Assembly: GCA_020881915.1 (NCBI GenBank)
Contig: JAJFPB010000011.1
Location: forward strand, 1,612,001-1,676,000
Direction of reading: 5' to 3'
From: Paramyrothecium sp. XJ0827
Taxonomy: Eukaryota > Ascomycota > Sordariomycetes > Hypocreales > Stachybotryaceae
Length of the DNA stretch: 64,000 nt
Shown: positions 55,232 to 64,000 of the stretch, one piece after another
Layout: each line of letters opens with the position of its first letter
Position numbering within the stretch: position 1 is the first letter of the stretch
Made by a program: the position numbers and the translations under genes
Notes under the pieces: model-generated
Seen by the model: the letters and a program-made list of their open reading frames with translations, nothing else
What the model was told of the DNA's origin: nothing
Database searches by the model: none

Positions 55232-56626
55232 TCATTCCCCGCCTTGAGAAAAACGAGCAGTACACTCCTCCTTATATGACTTCAGCTGCTCCATCTTGGT
55301 TTGTGCAAACGACTCCATCTCTGCGCGCGCCCTGTCGTCGAGCAAGTCAAGACCATCGCCACCGTCATGCAGCGCGGCCCAGTAGACGGCGTCCACCTCA
55401 AAACTCTTCCTAGCTGCATAGTCGAACCAGAAACGCCCGGCACTCCACGAATCACGCATCAGGGCCGAAAGACGTGGTCCATCGGGCTGCTTTGCCTTCG
55501 ATGCCGACTCTTCTTCTACTCGTTCCAACGCTCGCAAGAACTGCTCCATTCTGGGCTCGTAACGGGCCAAGAATTCTTCCACGGAGCCACGGTCGAGCCA
55601 CGCCTCTGGCCCGGATAACAGCAACCACCAGGGCGGGTCGTACGTAAACTGGGCCGGCATAGCATTTGTAAACTCAAAATCGAGCACGGCGGTGATACGG
55701 AGGGTATCCGGATTTACGAGCATGTTCGATGGTCGCATGTCGTCGCAGAAGGGTATAAAGGGGCCAGCGTCGTAGATGCAGTATTTCGGGATGAGCTGCG
55801 CGAACCGGTGGCGGGCAACGAATCGCTTCCGCGAGATTTCCGGGTCATCGGCGAGATTGCGCTGGGTCCAAGCATGTGTCAGATGCTCGTTTGCAACCGA
55901 CCTGAGGTAATCGCTGGCGCGGTCAAACAGCGCAGTCGGAAACTGATCGTCAGGATAGCCTGCGACAGTCGCCAACTCGTTCATGTTATAGGTTAGGGGT
56001 CTTCCGGTGACAGACCACTTGTCTGATGTGCGGTCCTTCGATATAGCGCCGATGCCGGAGAATGTGAGTCGAGAAAGTTGGAGCATGTAATCAGCAATCT
56101 GGTGATAGATCTCGTCCAACACTGCGTTATCGATATCCGGGTTCAAGACCAGGTCGTCACCATCACTTGTGGTTGGTTGCTTTAGAATAGTTGATAGAAG
56201 GGTTCCCTCAACATAATCCATGATGATAAAGGGCCCAAATTGCTGTGGACTCTCCGCGGTCAAACCCCAGCTGTGCACATGAGGGATAGGAATCGTGGTG
56301 TTTTGACGAAGATATTCCATGATGTGGACTTCGTTCGCAACCTTTTCGTCCCTTAGAGCTGTGGCTGTGTGTCCCGGTTTTGGGAACCGAATAATGGCGT
56401 CCGGCCCTCCATCGCTGAAGTTGATGCGGAAGGCGAAATTGAAGGAGCCCTTCAGGAAGCCGATAAACTGTCCAGCTCCACCACCTCGACGACTGGCAAC
56501 GAAAGATGCTAATTCAGCCTTTGAGTCGAAAAGCTTGTCCAACCAAGCTCTACATTCATCGTCACCGTTCGTCTCCGCTATCTCGTCGAAAAACGTCTTG
56601 AGTGAGGATGTCTCGTGTTGAGTCAT
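55232..56626 (-). CDS. APH-type phosphotransferase-like (kinase-fold) protein
   Basis: A 464-residue single-exon frame; the ATG at 56624-56626 (MTQHETSSLKTFF) is chosen because the frame extends upstream only to a TTG. GFLKGSFNFAFRINF and DAIIRFPKPG form the N-lobe, with NEVHIMEYL as the helix-C Glu. GPFIIMDYVEGTLL is the hinge. FCDDMRPSNMLVN carries the catalytic Asp and the metal-binding Asn of the HGDxxxxN-like motif, and VLDFEFTNAMP the DxD-like Asp. The length and order match fungal aminoglycoside-phosphotransferase-family proteins, whose substrates are mostly unknown. Intact, and lies 120 bp from the piggyBac-6 end. Confidence 0.88.
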   Translation of the reverse strand: MTQHETSSLKTFFDEIAETNGDDECRAWLDKLFDSKAELASFVASRRGGGAGQFIGFLKGSFNFAFRINFSDGGPDAIIRFPKPGHTATALRDEKVANEVHIMEYLRQNTTIPIPHVHSWGLTAESPQQFGPFIIMDYVEGTLLSTILKQPTTSDGDDLVLNPDIDNAVLDEIYHQIADYMLQLSRLTFSGIGAISKDRTSDKWSVTGRPLTYNMNELATVAGYPDDQFPTALFDRASDYLRSVANEHLTHAWTQRNLADDPEISRKRFVARHRFAQLIPKYCIYDAGPFIPFCDDMRPSNMLVNPDTLRITAVLDFEFTNAMPAQFTYDPPWWLLLSGPEAWLDRGSVEEFLARYEPRMEQFLRALERVEEESASKAKQPDGPRLSALMRDSWSAGRFWFDYAARKSFEVDAVYWAALHDGGDGLDLLDDRARAEMESFAQTKMEQLKSYKEECTARFSQGGE

Positions 56627-57321
56627 GCTGAACAAATTGGTACGTAATTACACAAGGTGGGTGGCAAAGGTGAATGACGGACAGTAAACACAGAATGGGG
56701 TGCCAGGGGTTAGGTTCGGGGTCTCTGGGAGCCTAAAATATGGCGGACTGAATCTGTGTTGGTTGTACGAGCCGATTGTCGGCTAACGCTGTAACATGCC
56801 ACATTCCACTCACCGCTTTTCCTGGATAGGCAAGGGGAGGCCAAAATTTCTCTCCACCGTTAGTGCTGCGCTAAACCCGACCCTCCCGCACGTCGTTGGG
56901 CTTAGACGACACAAATGCAAGAAACCACATCGCGCCGTTAGGGAGAACTCGTACACGAGAAATCGGCAAGGTAAACTATAGCCAGGGGAAAACTTTCAGT
57001 TTGACTGGCAAATGCTTTATTATTGATCAGGAGACATTGAAGCCCATTGTATAGTAATCCTGGGCTACAACAGCTTGGCAATCATACCAGCAAGCAAGGT
57101 TTGTTGGTAGTCCTAACCCATAACCCCCCTCAAGGGCCGGTTACCCACACCAATGGTTTATCCTCGCGCCGCTATGCGACGTCTCAAAGCACTAGCACTC
57201 GTAATGGGTAAAATGCTGTCCCTCCCTTCACAAGGTTCTTTATATGCTGGTTAGAGTTTCTAACCTGTATTGACATATAATGGGATTTCAGAGACATACC
57301 TTGCTTTGAAGCCAGAGAGTA
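56627..57321. other. Intergenic
   Basis: Upstream region of the APH-like gene and downstream region of the small minus-strand gene. No repeat or motif stands out. Confidence 0.5.
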
Positions 57322-57501
57322 TTAATTACCTCCGCCGCGCCTGCGACGCTGAGATTCCTCTCCCGCCCTTCTCATCGCCTCTTCCATCTCCCGCTTCTTT
57401 CTGGCCTCCTCACGCTTTCGCTGAGACTCCTGGGCTGCTTTGCGCATGCGTTCTTCCTCCTCGGGGGTGGGGATTTTAATGAAGCCGCCGCTGTCAGTCA
57501 T
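57322..57501 (-). CDS. Small charged protein (59 residues)
   Basis: MTDSGGFIKIPTPEEEERMR.. followed by a single charged helix (repeats of RKREEARKKREMEEAMRRAG) ending RRRRGGGN. The defined N-terminal block (GGFIKIPTPEEE) and helical coiled-coil character look like a real small protein. I do not recognise a function. The upstream open frame lacks a better ATG context. It could be a chance low-complexity frame. Confidence 0.45.
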   Translation of the reverse strand: MTDSGGFIKIPTPEEEERMRKAAQESQRKREEARKKREMEEAMRRAGEESQRRRRGGGN

Positions 57502-58064
57502 GTTGGTGTTTGTGGGCTGTTTGGTATTGGGCTGATTTAATGAAGTAGAAGAGATAATAGAGACAGAAGGTGTTTGATGGAATGAGATGGGGTTCGTCAA
57601 CAATGGGAGGAGGATTGGAGGTGTTAAATACTCCATCCAGCTCACTGATAATGCGTGCTTGGTGTGCGTAATGGCCGTCTAACAGCCGTTTCACGAGCCG
57701 CCTTGCTACATGCAAGACAACTGCGTCCAGAGCCAATGATGTCTTCTGGAAGTAAATCTCTTCTAGTCGTCGAGCCAACAGCTGCTGCTTTGCTGCCAAT
57801 AGCATCGTATGCCCAGCCCACCCCAATCTGAAGGCATCACCAACAGAGCGGGGCACGTAAGTGTTAGACGTTGCAAATCAGGCCAGGCTACTGCTCAGTT
57901 GACCCGACCCGGTTCTGAACCAGGGTGAATGACCATGTATGCCCCTCTTCGTTGGCGGTTAAGTAGCCTAGAAGTAAAAGGAGCGCTTTGAGTCTGACCA
58001 ACGCAAAGTATGGCATGGACAGAAAACCTATGAGGTGGCATATTTGTCTGGGCGCAGGTGGGCG
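57502..58064. other. Intergenic before copia copy B
   Basis: A minus-strand frame (57494-57856) has no recognised family. Nothing else seen. Confidence 0.4.
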
Positions 58065-58205
58065 TGTTGAGATCCGTTGTTTTTGACGGATCAATGGCTA
58101 TTCCGATCCATTGGTGGCTGGGATGTGGATGTCTTGTCTATAGCTTCCGCTGGTTAGCGCTAGCCTTTCTTCTTCTTTAATCAATATAATATGCTCATTT
58201 CAACA
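58065..58205 (+). repeat. copia LTR (5' LTR of copy B)
   Basis: 141 bp, exact reverse complement of the three LTRs at 32.0, 38.0 and 39.8 kb. It contains GATCCGT/ACGGATC inverted repeats near its start. Four identical LTRs imply recent activity. Confidence 0.92.
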
Positions 58206-58219
58206 GGTTATGAGCCCGG
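58206..58219 (+). promoter_or_regulatory. Primer-binding site of copia copy B
   Basis: GGTTATGAGCCCGG immediately after the LTR, complementary to the initiator tRNA-Met anticodon arm, as in copy A. Confidence 0.75.
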
Positions 58220-59061
58220 AAAAGCCACCATACAGCTGAGTATCCTCCTAATCATGATTTCCACTATAACTCGAGGTCTAATCGCCTCCTTCCACTGCGA
58301 CAAAGATACTCACCACACCTTACCCGAAATTTTAACCGAATAGTGATTTAGGAATCAAACACTGGGTTTTGCACACTTCCCGGCCTCACCCGTCACCAGC
58401 CTCTCGATTAAAATCCTTGCGCAAAACTTTCGCCATAGACTCGACCTCACGATGGCTTCACACGACTATAATTTAAGAGCTCGACCCCTCTTGAAACCGA
58501 GCTTCCTTTGTTTCCTCCACAAGCAACATTTTTCCTCATCGTGTCGCTGACCTTGACGGATGTTCTGTTGCTGGATGCTGTTGTTTAATCTTGTTGAATA
58601 TGTGGCAAAAAGGAACCTCTTGGAAGCTGCTGGAAAGGAAGGAATTTGCCACAGGAATATCCCCACCTATCGCTACAGGCTGATAAAGCAGCTATTCTAG
58701 TTGATTCCACATCGCTTAGAAAAGGACCTCTGAGGCCTTGTATCTCCGAGTGGTTCCCTTCTAAGTTTTGAGTCCTGGGCAACCCACGCCGACACCGACG
58801 ACTCGCTTTCAGACGCAAGTTCAACCAACATTTGGGGCCTTGAAGTTACCTCAATTGCCTCATCAGAACCAGGAGAAACCCACGTTACAGCCAATGGGAG
58901 CTCCGACTCATCCGTTACCGATACCATCGACAACAACGAGCATTCCAGCCTCGCGCTCGCAAGGGACATCGCTAGGCTGAAGAGGGAAGATTCACCTGAA
59001 CCTGCCCTTCACTCGTCCCACGCCTTCTCTCGTCCAGCCATCAAGGAATCCATCCTCAAGC

Positions 59062-60516
59062 ATGTCGGCCTCGAAGGAATCGACAGGAACACTTGGCAAC
59101 CTAGCCAACATCCCGAAGCTAGAATCAACAGCGGGATGGATCAACTGGAGCCGAGAAATGAAGGATCATCTCACGATGTCGGGTTATGGAGACTTGTTCA
59201 AACGAAACAAGGACAAACCCACCGGCACCAGCGCCGCGACCGTTGAAAAGATCGACAACTGGCTCTCCAAGCAGGAACGCGCGTGCGGAGCCGTCCTCAA
59301 TCGACTTGGATACAACGCCAGGGAGCAGGTAAAGGACAAGGAGACCGTCACGGAGATGTTCAGTGAGCTTGAGAAGCGCTTCAAACCAAAGGGAAGCGCG
59401 GTTTTCCAAGAACTCGATCGACGATACAACAGCCTCACCCTAGACCAATGCTCGGGAGTCATGAACTTCGCGGAACGGCTGCGAGAAGCTCAATCTGAAC
59501 TCTTGCAACTAGACGAGACATGCAAAATCGGCACGCCTCAATTCATCAATAAGTTCCTAACCGGACTTGGCCCCGAATACGAAGTGTTCCTCACTGCTTT
59601 CTACCAAAACCACAACTTGCTGCCCGAAAGAGGCTCCAACGGAGAAGTAACCAAACCTGCCGTCACATTCGAAATCGCCCTTGCCGCAGCAGAGCAAGAG
59701 GAGATGAACATTCAACAACGAGAAAAGACCAAGATACAACAAACAGCTCTGCTGGCTGGAACACGTGGTCTTCGCAAAGACCGAGTGACTCAAACATGCG
59801 ACCACTGCAACAAACCAGGTCACAACAAGGCCGGATGTTTTGGCTTACACCCCGACCTTCTTGAGGAGTTCAGGAGAAAACGAGCACTTCGGAGTGAACG
59901 ACGAGAAACCAAGCTTGAGAGGAGAAAGGAGAACTCCTCGTCGCTGCAACCTGACGAGGATCACACTGCCGCCGTCGCCTTCTTAAACACGGCCTTTCTA
60001 TCTCTTCAACCCCAGTTTGGCCTGGCTGCATCAGAACCATCCAAACTACTGGAGCGAATCCACGTATTGGACAGTGGCGCCTCCTCCCACACGTTCTGCC
60101 ACCGACGGAACTTTACATCACTCGAGAAATTCACCGGCTCTGCCATCAACGGCATAGCTGGCTCGGCCATTATGCCTGAGGGGCAAGGCACATACACCCT
60201 CAAAACCATATGGAACAATACCAAGGGAAAGACAACCTTTCATAAGGCACTTTACGTGCCAGGCGCTCACTGCAACCTCATCTCAGTCTCAGTCCTTGAG
60301 GAAGATGGAGCAACTATTCTATTTCGAAAAGGACGAGCTGTCGTTACAAACCACGGTAAAGTCATCCTCAGCGCCACTAGGAAATTCGGTCTATACGTCA
60401 TCGACGAAGATGACGAACAACTGCACACCGCTATGGCCGCCTACTCCGTCAGCGACCCCAAACTGCAGATCTGGCATGACAGGCTCGGCCATTTGGGAGA
60501 ACAGAACTTACATTGA
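59062..60516 (+). CDS. copia copy B gag-protease
   Basis: An intact 484-residue frame identical in layout to copy A: Gag domain, CCHC knuckle (C-DH-C-NKPG-H-NKAG-C), protease DSGASSH, pre-integrase block and the same terminating TGA (60514-60516), followed by CTCATGAAG. A longer overlapping open frame upstream in another phase (about 58740-59160) is probably leader. Confidence 0.9.
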   Translation: MSASKESTGTLGNLANIPKLESTAGWINWSREMKDHLTMSGYGDLFKRNKDKPTGTSAATVEKIDNWLSKQERACGAVLNRLGYNAREQVKDKETVTEMFSELEKRFKPKGSAVFQELDRRYNSLTLDQCSGVMNFAERLREAQSELLQLDETCKIGTPQFINKFLTGLGPEYEVFLTAFYQNHNLLPERGSNGEVTKPAVTFEIALAAAEQEEMNIQQREKTKIQQTALLAGTRGLRKDRVTQTCDHCNKPGHNKAGCFGLHPDLLEEFRRKRALRSERRETKLERRKENSSSLQPDEDHTAAVAFLNTAFLSLQPQFGLAASEPSKLLERIHVLDSGASSHTFCHRRNFTSLEKFTGSAINGIAGSAIMPEGQGTYTLKTIWNNTKGKTTFHKALYVPGAHCNLISVSVLEEDGATILFRKGRAVVTNHGKVILSATRKFGLYVIDEDDEQLHTAMAAYSVSDPKLQIWHDRLGHLGEQNLH

Positions 60517-63267
60517 CTCATGAAGATGTCCACGGGCATCACTCCTCTATCTGACTCCAACGTCTGTGAAGCGTGCGTAAAAGGGCGCATGAAGGAAAGG
60601 CCTCATCGCGGATGCATTCGAAAAGGAACAAGACCACTGGAGAGCGTTCACGGCGATATCGCTGGCCCTTTCTCAGACGAAGGCATCGACGGCCATAGAT
60701 ACTGGGCCTGTTTCATAGACGATTTCACCAAAATGACCTGGGTCTTCCCAATCAGGCAAAAGTCCGAATTTGGCAACTGCTTTCGAAAACTTCTGGAACA
60801 AGCTGAGACACCAACCCGTCGCTGCCGTTACCTTCGCCTTCGATCGGGCGGGAGAAAACCAAGCTGATACAATCACTCTCTACTGCGAAAACAAGATAAT
60901 TGAGATGATCTTCTCTGCTACCGAACAGCACGAACAAAACGGGGTGGCCGAAGTAGCAAACCGTGTCCTACTCGAGAAAGTCACAACGACTCTCATCCAT
61001 TCAGGACTGGAAAAGAAATTCTGGCCATACGTCCTCAAATCCATGGCATATATACGAAACCTCTCACCAGCCTCGGGTCGTCAAATCACACCTTATGAAG
61101 CATGGCACAAGGAAGTGCCGGACCTCTCCCATCTCCGAGTTATCGGCAGCCGAGGCTTTGCAAAAATGCCTTCAGCCAAACGGAAGAAGATGGACGACAA
61201 GACAATCCCCTGCCGACTCCTCGGCTATCAAGGAGCACAAACTACGTCTTAGTCGACGATGATGGAAGAATATTCTTTGCGAATAACGTCGTGTTCGATG
61301 AGGAATCCCTGCCGAGAAAACGAATTGCATCCGAGCAACCAACTGACGAACCCAACGCAAAACGGATGGATCTCACACCATCTCTTCCAACTATACCCCT
61401 AACCGAAAACATCAGAACAGACGAAGAGATACAGGCAGCCCTCAACCAATCCTATCTACCGAACCAAGACGAGCCGAGCTTCCATGTGGAACTGGGGACT
61501 CCAGAAAGAACACAAAGCCCCGACGGTGTAATCAATGAACACCAAGTCCCAATGGAATCAACCGACCGTCATTCCGAACTACGCTTTCCAGTACGGGAAA
61601 CCCGAGGACAAATGCCATCGAGATACACAGTCCTAGCTCAACAAGACCCAGAAGCTCAACAAAACCAATGGCGTTTCACCATGATTGCCATTCATCTGGC
61701 CATGATCGCCAACAACCTCGAACCGACCGAACCCGAAACCTTTGCCGAAGCAATGAATTCGCCACATAGCGAACAATGGATGCATGCCATGATTGACGAA
61801 ATCGACTCCTTAACGAGAAACGGCACCTTCATACCAGTCAACCTACCTCCAGGAAAACATACTCTCCAAGGCAAATGGGTATATAAGCTCAAGCGAGGAA
61901 AGGATGGCGAGATTACCAGATTCAAAGCTCGCTTCGTTGTCAGAGGCTTCGAACAAAAGAGGGAATCGACTACCACGAGACGTTTGCCTCCGTGGTCAAG
62001 CCGATGAGCTATAAAATGATCTTCGCTATCGCTGCGGCCCTGGACCTTGAACTAGAACAAATGGATGTCAAAACTGCCTTCCTTTACGGTGGTGTTAAAG
62101 AAGAAATCTACGTCACTCAGCCACAGGGCTTCGACGACAAATCAGGCAAAGTCTTCCGACTGCGGAAGGCTCTCTACGGTCTTAAACAATCTCCCCGAAT
62201 CTGGTACCAGACATTATCTGATTTTCTGAAACCCTCGGCTTCAAACCACTCAACGCCGATGTTGGCGTTTTCATCCGTGGCACAACCTACATCGCCGTCT
62301 ACGTGGATGATCTCCTAATCGCTGGTCCCGATAAGGAAGAAATCCGCCAAATCAAAGCCGCCTTGAGCAAGAAATTCGAAATGACTGATCTTGGTCCGTG
62401 TCAGTACTATCTGGGAATGTCCGTCCGGAGAGACAGACGCAACAAGGCCATCTTCCTCTCCCAACGAGCATATGTCGAGAAGGTCCTACGGGAATTTGAC
62501 ATGTGGGAGAGCAAGCCAGTCACAACTCCCTAAGCACGTCTAAATTCCAACCTGTCCCAGACGAATACAAAGCGTCTGAAACGACGAAACTATGGTACGC
62601 AAAGGCAATTGGTTCACTTATGTATGCCATGCTTGGCACTCGCCCAGACATCGCATTTGCCGTCTCTCTCTGCAGCCGATATCTGGGAAACCCAACCAAC
62701 GAGCACGTCCAAGCCGTCAAGCGCATCATGAGGTACTTACGAGGAACGATCGACTTGGAACTCGTTTTCAGCGGACCACTCAGACCGTTAGTTGGGTACA
62801 CCGACTCAGACTGGGCTGGCGACCACGACACTAGACGGTCAACGGCTGGTTATGTCTTCAATGTCGGTACAGGCGCCATCAGTTGGAGCTCCAAACGACA
62901 ACCAACGGTCGCACTATCATCCTGCGAAGCGGAATACATGGGGCAAACACAATGCACCAAAGAAGCGATCTGGCTACGAGGGTTGCTGCGCGAACTTCTG
63001 GCCCAATACAAACATGGAGACCTTCAAACAACTATCCTCTACGGGGACAATCAAGGGGCAATTGCAATGGCCAAGAATCCACAGTTCCACGCCAGGACTA
63101 AGCACATTGACCTTCAATGGCATTACGTTCGAGAACGAGTCTCGGATGGAGACGTTGAGCTCCAATATGTCCCAACCGAGCAACAAATTGCAGATGGACT
63201 TACGAAACCCCTTCCAAAAGACCGTTTTATCGTGTTTCGCAACGCGCTGGGCCTCTCCAATCCATGA
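60517..63267 (+). pseudogene. copia copy B pol
   Basis: The same integrase, reverse transcriptase and RNase H blocks as copy A. Frame changes are near 60838 (one extra T relative to A), 61233 (GG where A has GGG), 61962 (GGG where GGGG would be in frame), 62229 (G where A has GG) and 62531 (shared with A). The RNase H ALSSCEAEYMG junction, broken in A, is open here. Confidence 0.88.
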
Positions 63268-64000
63268 TTCACTGTTGGTCACGCAAATATGGGTCATGAG
63301 AAAAGGTGGTGACCGGGAACACCTAGCCAACCGACACTCCCGGCGCCGAAAGTCTATTATATCAAATTCATACGGTCTTTTACCCTTTCCATCATGCCCC
63401 AAGTGGGAGAAAATGGGAGCCCAACAGTCTATCCCAATCATCGAGCCTCCAAGTGACCCACAAGTCCTCGGTTCGGAACCCTTCGGCTTCCTGCAACAAA
63501 CCTACAACAGCTTCAGCTGTATCTGAGCGCTCATTACGTACATACCAGAGCCATTTCATTCAGGAACGTACCACACAAGAGCCAATTGGAAAGAATCCCA
63601 TGGCAAACGAACACGATCGAGATACAAAACTACAAAACTACTAACACAGCAAACGCTGTTGGATTGGCTTCCTCAGCCTTAATAACCACAGTCCTACAAG
63701 ACATGCAACGGAACCTGCTCAATCGGATCCGGCCAAAGAAATCAAAATACCTCGACGATCGTAGTCGAAAATACCAACAAATGACAATATTAATGTCCTC
63801 TATATTTATTTTGGAAAAATATAGACCTGCGATGAAGTGGGAGATCTGGGGTGTTAAGGCTCCAGTGATCGAAGAATCCAAGGCTTCATTCAAACATCAA
63901 ACATCAAATAATCTGGAGGATCTGGGGTGCTAAGGCCCCAGTGACCGAGCAATCCAACGCAGGTGTGGTAATAGAAGCTCTTTCCTGTTTTTCACCCACG

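Larger units (their letters stand above)
58065..64000 (+). mobile_element. copia copy B (runs off the window)
   Basis: The 5' LTR is at 58065-58205, followed by the primer-binding site, leader, gag-protease and pol, then a 3' region matching copy A base for base as far as I checked. By comparison with copy A the 3' LTR should begin roughly 75 bp beyond the window. Orientation is opposite to copy A. Confidence 0.93.

Noticed and set aside
58740..59170. Open frame upstream of and overlapping copia gag in another phase
   Set aside because: No protein family resemblance; both copies share it because the whole leader is shared, so identity gives no evidence of coding.

Overview
This window looks like a transposon-rich accessory compartment of a filamentous ascomycete (Pezizomycotina) genome. 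The evidence is short spliceosomal introns (about 50-130 bp, GT..AG, CTAAC-like branch points), fungal-only gene families (LaeA/UMTA-type methyltransferase, family-2 haem-thiolate peroxidase, nuclease-like/kinase-like accessory protein) and fungal DNA transposons. I cannot name the species. Host genes are few and scattered: the 3' end of an alpha-dioxygenase-like haem peroxidase (1-749), a spliced peroxygenase-like gene (3236-4149), a disrupted methyltransferase (14157-17771), a secreted TAP-like serine peptidase with five exons (21702-23547), a truncated kinase (41042-41441), a large coiled-coil/nuclease-like/kinase-like protein (46485-49049), an APH-type phosphotransferase-like protein (55232-56626) and a 59-residue charged protein (57322-57501). 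I saw no tRNA, rRNA or CRISPR array.

Almost everything else is mobile DNA. There are two pogo/Fot1 elements (898-2755 and 4536-6618, the second carrying a 219-bp solo LTR); a piggyBac-like family with at least six large copies plus a MITE and fragments; five hAT elements or remnants; two copies of one Ty1/copia retrotransposon (32037-39892 minus strand, and 58065 to beyond the window end, plus strand); and a Helitron-type PIF1 helicase remnant. Nesting is deep. piggyBac-2 sits in piggyBac-1. piggyBac-3 sits in the methyltransferase gene. The copia composite sits in piggyBac-5, whose other end is cut by hAT-4. A solo LTR sits in pogo-2. hAT-5 abuts piggyBac-6.

Four observations stand out. (1) The piggyBac-like family appears to duplicate the dinucleotide AT rather than TTAA: removing the element with one AT restores the reading frame both in the methyltransferase gene and in the nested piggyBac pair. 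(2) The methyltransferase gene reads through cleanly once piggyBac-3 is removed, so the interruption is probably recent. (3) The copia insertion at 32037-39892 has three identical 141-bp LTRs inside one 5-bp target duplication (ACATT), with a Helitron helicase fragment held between two of them. (4) The copia primer-binding site matches the anticodon arm of initiator tRNA-Met, which is the half-tRNA priming known from Drosophila copia.

Many frameshifts that separate near-identical transposon copies are one-base changes in homopolymer runs, while the unique host genes are clean. Some 'pseudogene' calls in the repeats may therefore be consensus errors, and transposase integrity should be judged with that in mind.
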